Origin: Hoeflea sp.
Lineage (GTDB): Bacteria > Pseudomonadota > Alphaproteobacteria > Rhizobiales > Rhizobiaceae
Assembly (NCBI GenBank): GCA_020637795.1
Contig: JACKJT010000001.1
Coordinates: forward strand, 496,001-560,000
Direction of reading: 5' to 3'
DNA: 64,000 nt
The notes under the pieces are model-generated. The model ran no database searches and was not told where the DNA came from. It saw nothing but the letters and a program-made list of their open reading frames with translations. The position numbers and the translations under genes are program-made. Positions 60,200-64,000 of the stretch are shown in pieces (within the stretch, counting starts at the first letter, position 1; each line of letters starts with the position of its first letter).

Positions 60200-62152
60200 A
60201 TGGGGATCGTTTCGAAACCGGAGAATTCGACACCGATACTGGACGGCATCAAGGGCCCGGAAGAGATTCGGCGGCTGGACGATGCCGACCTGGTTCGCCT
60301 GGCCGACGAACTCCGGCGCGACACCATTGCGAAAGTAGCAGCAACAGGGGGGCACCTGGGCTCCACCCTCGGCGTGGTCGAACTGACGGTTGCCATCCAC
60401 GCCGTGTTCGACACACCGCGCGACAAGCTGATCTGGGATGTCGGCCACCAGGCCTATGCCCACAAGATCCTCACCGGCCGGCGCGAGGCCATGGCGGGCC
60501 TGCGCCAGGACGGCGGTCTTTCCGGCTTCACCAAGCGCTCGGAAAGCGTCTACGACCCGTTCGGCGCGGCGCATTCCTCGACGTCGATCTCCGCAGGTCT
60601 CGGCTTCACCGCCGCAAGGGCGCTGGGCTACGGCACAGGCGACGTCGTGGCAGTTATCGGCGACGGCGCAATGTCGGCGGGCATGGCCTATGAGGCGATG
60701 AACAACGCCGGTGCGCTGGGCAAGCGCATGTTCGTCATTCTAAACGACAACGAGATGTCGATCTCGCCCTCGGTCGGCGCTTTTTCCAAGCACCTTTCCG
60801 CGCTCTGCGCCCAGGCACCGGCCATCGGCATGGACGCGGTGATGAAGAAGGCGGCGTCGCTCCTGCCGGAGCCCTTCAGGACCGGCGCCGCGAGAGCGCG
60901 CCAGGCCGTCGGCGCGCTGACCGGCACATCCAGCCTTTTCGAGCACATGGGGTTTACCTATGTCGGCCCGGTCGACGGGCACGACCTGCCGCAGCTTCTG
61001 TCGGTTCTGCGCACGTTGAAGGGCCTCGCCGATGGCCCCGTTCTCATCCACGCGATCACCCGCAAGGGCGCAGGATATGCGCCGGCGGAAAACAGCGCCG
61101 ACAAGTATCACGGCGTTGGCAGCTTCGATGCCAAGACCGGCACTCTGTCCAAATCCAAACCGGGGGCGCCAAGCTTTACGAAGGTGTTTGCCAATGCACT
61201 GACCGACGAAGCCGGCCGTGACAGGGGCATCGTCGCGATCACGGCGGCGATGGCGTCGGGGACCGGGCTCGATATCTTTGCCAAGGCCCATCCCGACCGG
61301 ATGTTCGATGTCGGCATCGCCGAACAGCATGGCGTGACATTCGCGGCGGGGCTGGCAGCGGCAGGAATGAAACCGTTCTGCGCGATCTACTCGACGTTTC
61401 TGCAGCGCGCCTATGACCAGATCGTGCATGATGTCGCCCTGCAGGGGCTGCCGGTACGCTTTGCCATCGACCGTGCCGGCCTGGTTGGCGCAGACGGGCC
61501 GACCCATGCGGGGGCGTTCGACATCGCCTACCTGTCCAATCTCCCCGGCTTCACGGTGATGGCAGCGGCCGACGAGGCCGAACTTGTCCACATGGTGGCC
61601 ACGGCGGCAGCTCACGATACCGGGCCGATCGCGTTCCGGTATCCGCGCGGAGAGGGAACCGGCGTGGCGCTGCCCGAACGGGGCGAAATTCTCGAGATCG
61701 GTAAGGGCCGCATCGTCCGGCAGGGCCAGGACATTGCCTTCATGTCCTTTGGCGCCAGACTTCCCGAATGCCTGGAGGCGGCAGAGCTGCTCGAAGCGGA
61801 GGGGCTTTCGGTCAGCGTGGCCGACGCCCGCTTCGCCAAACCGCTCGACGTCGGACTGATTGGAGAGCTTGCGCGGCGCCACGACTTGCTGGTCACGGTC
61901 GAAGAGGGTGCCAGTGGCGGCTTCGGAGCCTGCGTGCTGCAGCATCTGGCCGAAACGGGACAGCTTGACGGCTCCTTTGCCATCCGCACCCTGTGCCTGC
62001 CGGACCGGTTCGAACAGCAGGCGAGCCCGAAGACGATGTATGAAAGATCCGGCCTGAACGCGCCTCAACTTGCCAAGTCGGCATTGGACGGCCTCGCCAG
62101 GAAACAACAGAAACAGCCAAACAAGAACGTTCGACTGGCCGCCATTTCATGA
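60200..62152 (+). CDS. dxs: 1-deoxy-D-xylulose-5-phosphate synthase
   Basis: TPP enzyme of the MEP pathway condensing pyruvate and glyceraldehyde 3-phosphate. 650 residues from ATG 60200 (MGIVSKPEN), preceded by GGAGG. TPP motif GDGAMSAGMAYEAMNN and the transketolase segments DVGIAEQHGVTFAAG and FQQASPKTMYERSG-like C-terminus are visible. Tandem exact PpsR palindromes upstream tie isoprenoid supply to the photosynthesis regulon. Confidence 0.96.
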   Translation: MGIVSKPENSTPILDGIKGPEEIRRLDDADLVRLADELRRDTIAKVAATGGHLGSTLGVVELTVAIHAVFDTPRDKLIWDVGHQAYAHKILTGRREAMAGLRQDGGLSGFTKRSESVYDPFGAAHSSTSISAGLGFTAARALGYGTGDVVAVIGDGAMSAGMAYEAMNNAGALGKRMFVILNDNEMSISPSVGAFSKHLSALCAQAPAIGMDAVMKKAASLLPEPFRTGAARARQAVGALTGTSSLFEHMGFTYVGPVDGHDLPQLLSVLRTLKGLADGPVLIHAITRKGAGYAPAENSADKYHGVGSFDAKTGTLSKSKPGAPSFTKVFANALTDEAGRDRGIVAITAAMASGTGLDIFAKAHPDRMFDVGIAEQHGVTFAAGLAAAGMKPFCAIYSTFLQRAYDQIVHDVALQGLPVRFAIDRAGLVGADGPTHAGAFDIAYLSNLPGFTVMAAADEAELVHMVATAAAHDTGPIAFRYPRGEGTGVALPERGEILEIGKGRIVRQGQDIAFMSFGARLPECLEAAELLEAEGLSVSVADARFAKPLDVGLIGELARRHDLLVTVEEGASGGFGACVLQHLAETGQLDGSFAIRTLCLPDRFEQQASPKTMYERSGLNAPQLAKSALDGLARKQQKQPNKNVRLAAIS

Positions 62153-62321
62153 ACGAAGAAGTTTACCCTGAAATTGCACTGGAATTCCTGTGCGAGAGAT
62201 ATGGTTTTTATCCGTTCTGGCAATAACCGCATTGCAGTATCGCCTATCTTGCACTCGTTTCTTTGCCAAATCCGTCATACCTTTTCTTCCTGCGGATGTA
62301 TTCCGCGTGATGGGAGGAGCA

Positions 62322-63209
62322 ATGTCCGGAAATGAAGAGGGAGGTGGACATCAACCGTCCGCCCCGGGCAGAGTGCACATGACCGATGGCCACAGGGGAG
62401 CGACGGCGCGCGCGCAACAGTTCCTTCGGGCCAGGAGTGTGCCTTCCAGGCTGGGAAGCGCCGACCGCAGCAAGCTCGAGGAAGCGATCCGCCATCACTT
62501 CCATCATGAAAATTCGACCGCCAGCAGCGAGGCAGCCAGCCGCCAACTGATGGATGGTACGGTTCATTTCCGCCAGTTTCTCAGCACTCTTCTGGAAAAA
62601 GACCCCAAGCACTTCCGCGCGGCCCTTGGCCGGCTCCGCAGCGAACGGGCTCCGCTGCTGGTTATCTGCGAAACCCTGATCATTCCGGTGGCCGAAGAAC
62701 TGGGGCGGATGTGGTGTGAGGACCAGCAGAACTTTGCAAACATCACCGCGGCAACCGCGCGGCTGCAACTGCTGCTGACCAGCCTGTCCGATGTCGAGGG
62801 ACCGTCATTCTGTGACGAGGAGCGTCCGCGAATCCTGCTGATGCGAATGCCGAGCAATGATCACACACTTGGCCTGAGCGTGATTGCCTCGGTCTTTCAC
62901 GAGGAAGGATGGTCGGTGGCGGGCGGGCCAAGCCTGCAGGCCGGAAACCGCGCCTATGCCATGGCCCGCGAAGGCGGCTATCGGATGATCGGGGTATCGG
63001 TCGCCGTCGGCTCGACGGTCGAAGAAATCAACGCCATTGTTCGAAAATTGCGGGCCTCGTGCCCCGATCCGTCAATGTCGATCCTGCTCGGGGGCGCCTG
63101 CCTGAGCAACCGCGAGCCGGAGTTGCGGGCCGCAGGCGCCGACATCGTGGCGCTGGATGTGCGGCAAGCCATCCAGATGGCCAACACGCTGTTGAAGTCC
63201 CAAGGCTGA
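62322..63209 (+). CDS. Second PpaA/AerR-like B12-binding protein
   Basis: 295 residues from ATG 62322 with a strong GGGAGGAG ribosome site. A variable N-terminal 80 residues, a helical region (ELGRMWCEDQQNFANITAAT, then ARLQLLLTSLS) and a B12-binding fold with NDHTLG (H about 181), SVAVGS and GGACLS. The helical part aligns by eye with PpaA (RLGEEWSCDSLGFATVAIAT then SRLQRVLASLS). It keeps the His-x-x-Gly of cobalamin-binding folds, which PpaA at 21033 lacks. No DNA-binding domain is seen. Lies 169 nt after dxs; the gap shows no PpsR site. Probably a regulator of photosynthesis genes; that is inference. Confidence 0.82.
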   Translation: MSGNEEGGGHQPSAPGRVHMTDGHRGATARAQQFLRARSVPSRLGSADRSKLEEAIRHHFHHENSTASSEAASRQLMDGTVHFRQFLSTLLEKDPKHFRAALGRLRSERAPLLVICETLIIPVAEELGRMWCEDQQNFANITAATARLQLLLTSLSDVEGPSFCDEERPRILLMRMPSNDHTLGLSVIASVFHEEGWSVAGGPSLQAGNRAYAMAREGGYRMIGVSVAVGSTVEEINAIVRKLRASCPDPSMSILLGGACLSNREPELRAAGADIVALDVRQAIQMANTLLKSQG

Positions 63210-63251
63210 AACACCCGCGCCGCCCGGCATTTTTCGTCCGCTGGAAGGCAA

Positions 63252-64000
63252 TCAGTCAGACGAATCCGGGCCGCGCATTCTCAGCGAGAGCTGCACCATC
63301 GCCATGGCGAGCGCCGAAAGCGCGACGCAGATCCAGAAGGCGTTGACGCCGACCACGCCGAAGGCAATGCCGAAGCTCGAGACGACCAGGATCGAGAAGC
63401 CCTGCATCATGACGCCGAACAGGCTTTGCGCCTCGGCCGAGATATCCTCGCTGGTGCGTTTGGCGATGAAATAGAGACATCCGAGATAGGAGAAGGTGAA
63501 GGTCACCGCCTGGCCGAGCTGCATCAGGACAATCACCCACAGCGGCGGCGACAGGGTCATGCCGATCCACCTGAGCACCGAGACGGCGCCGGCGATCAGG
63601 ATGAGCACCCGGGCTGGAAAGCGGATGTTGATGCGCTTCCAGGCGAACATGGTTGCGGCTTCGGCGGACGCGCCGAGCGCAATCAGAATGCCGATGGTGG
63701 ATTCGTCGAGGCCCTGCTGTTTCCAGACCAGCGACGAAAACGCGTTCATGACCATGTGGTTGGCAAACAGCACGGCGCCGGCGATCACCGGCAACAGCAC
63801 CCAGGGCTGGAACGCGGCGATGACCTCGCGCGACAGGAATTTTCCTTCCGGCTTGATGCGCGGCTGGCCGACATCGCGCAGCCGCGGCAGGGCGATGGCT
63901 GCGAAGAACCGGGCGAAGCAGGTTGCGGCGAACAGCCAGACGAAGGCGTTGGCGCCAAACCACAGGATCAGGTAGCCGGTGGCAAAGCACATGGACAGGA
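63252..64000 (-). CDS. MFS transporter, C-terminal part
   Basis: Roughly the last 249 residues of a major-facilitator protein; the frame is open to the window edge, so the N-terminus lies outside. About seven hydrophobic helices are visible. Similar in pattern to the MFS_1-like/HcaT (3-phenylpropionate) permease group (ANHMVMNAFSSLVWKQQGLDE and MFAWKRINIRFP). Substrate is uncertain. Converges on the second AerR-like gene and marks the end of the photosynthesis cluster. Confidence 0.82.
   Translation of the reverse strand, partial: LSMCFATGYLILWFGANAFVWLFAATCFARFFAAIALPRLRDVGQPRIKPEGKFLSREVIAAFQPWVLLPVIAGAVLFANHMVMNAFSSLVWKQQGLDESTIGILIALGASAEAATMFAWKRINIRFPARVLILIAGAVSVLRWIGMTLSPPLWVIVLMQLGQAVTFTFSYLGCLYFIAKRTSEDISAEAQSLFGVMMQGFSILVVSSFGIAFGVVGVNAFWICVALSALAMAMVQLSLRMRGPDSSD

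Noticed and set aside
1..64000. tRNA, rRNA, IS elements, CRISPR arrays
   Set aside because: Intergenic regions were read for tRNA T-loop-like sequence, transposase frames and spaced direct repeats; none was found.

Overview
The window carries a complete, gap-free photosynthesis gene cluster (PGC) of about 50 kb (13185..63209). It is flanked by housekeeping genes of a GC-rich alphaproteobacterium. The gene content (BChl a pathway, type-II reaction centre with a PufC tetrahaem cytochrome, LH1 only, spheroidene/spheroidenone carotenoid genes, both BchE and AcsF cyclases, PpsR and PpaA regulators) together with rhizobial-type neighbours (cysHDN beside cysQ, Si-specific SthA) suggests an aerobic or facultative anoxygenic phototroph of the Rhizobiales/Hyphomicrobiales, Hoeflea-like. 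That placement is inference from gene content, not from a database match.

Left flank (1..12948): the start of cysQ (minus, cut by the window edge) and a divergent sulfate-activation operon cysH-cysD-cysN. Two HupE/UreJ-type membrane proteins, sthA, a DUF808 membrane protein, and an RND efflux permease with its HlyD-type adaptor (minus) follow.

PGC layout. (i) Minus strand 13185..22067: bchJ, bchE, a small membrane protein, bchP, a PucC-like carrier, bchG, ppsR, ppaA. (ii) Plus strand 22344..39479: bchFNBHLM-lhaA-puhABC-(101-aa ORF)-acsF-puhE-hemA-crtA-idi, nearly all overlapping or tightly spaced, a classical superoperon. (iii) Minus strand 39678..50709: crtE-crtF-bchCXYZ-pufQBALMC, in transcription order. 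(iv) Plus strand crtD-crtC. (v) Minus strand bchI-bchD-bchO-crtI-crtB-(55-aa membrane protein). (vi) Plus strand dxs and a second B12-binding PpaA/AerR-like protein. An MFS transporter cut by the right edge closes the window. No LH2 genes (pucBA), cytochrome c2 gene, rRNA, tRNA, IS element or CRISPR array was seen.

The cluster supplies every stage: isoprenoid and tetrapyrrole precursors (dxs, idi, hemA), Mg-chelatase (bchHID), methylation and ring-E closure by two routes (bchM; bchE or acsF), the two nitrogenase-like reductases (bchLNB, bchXYZ), side-chain chemistry (bchF, bchC, bchJ), the tail (bchG, bchP), carotenoids (crtEBICDFA), apoproteins (pufBALMC, puhA) and assembly factors (pufQ, lhaA, puhBCE).

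Regulation is unusually readable. Every major PGC promoter holds PpsR/CrtJ-type palindromes TGT-N12-ACA. They occur in pairs, usually with starts 24-26 bp apart. The bchE promoter also holds a perfect FnrL-type box, TTGAC-N4-ATCAA, overlapping one PpsR palindrome. The less expected points are the second AerR-like B12 protein, the single conserved-position cysteine in PpsR, a crtC reading frame whose family-like coding extends upstream of any standard start codon, a probably leaderless bchG transcript, and three small genes of unassigned function.
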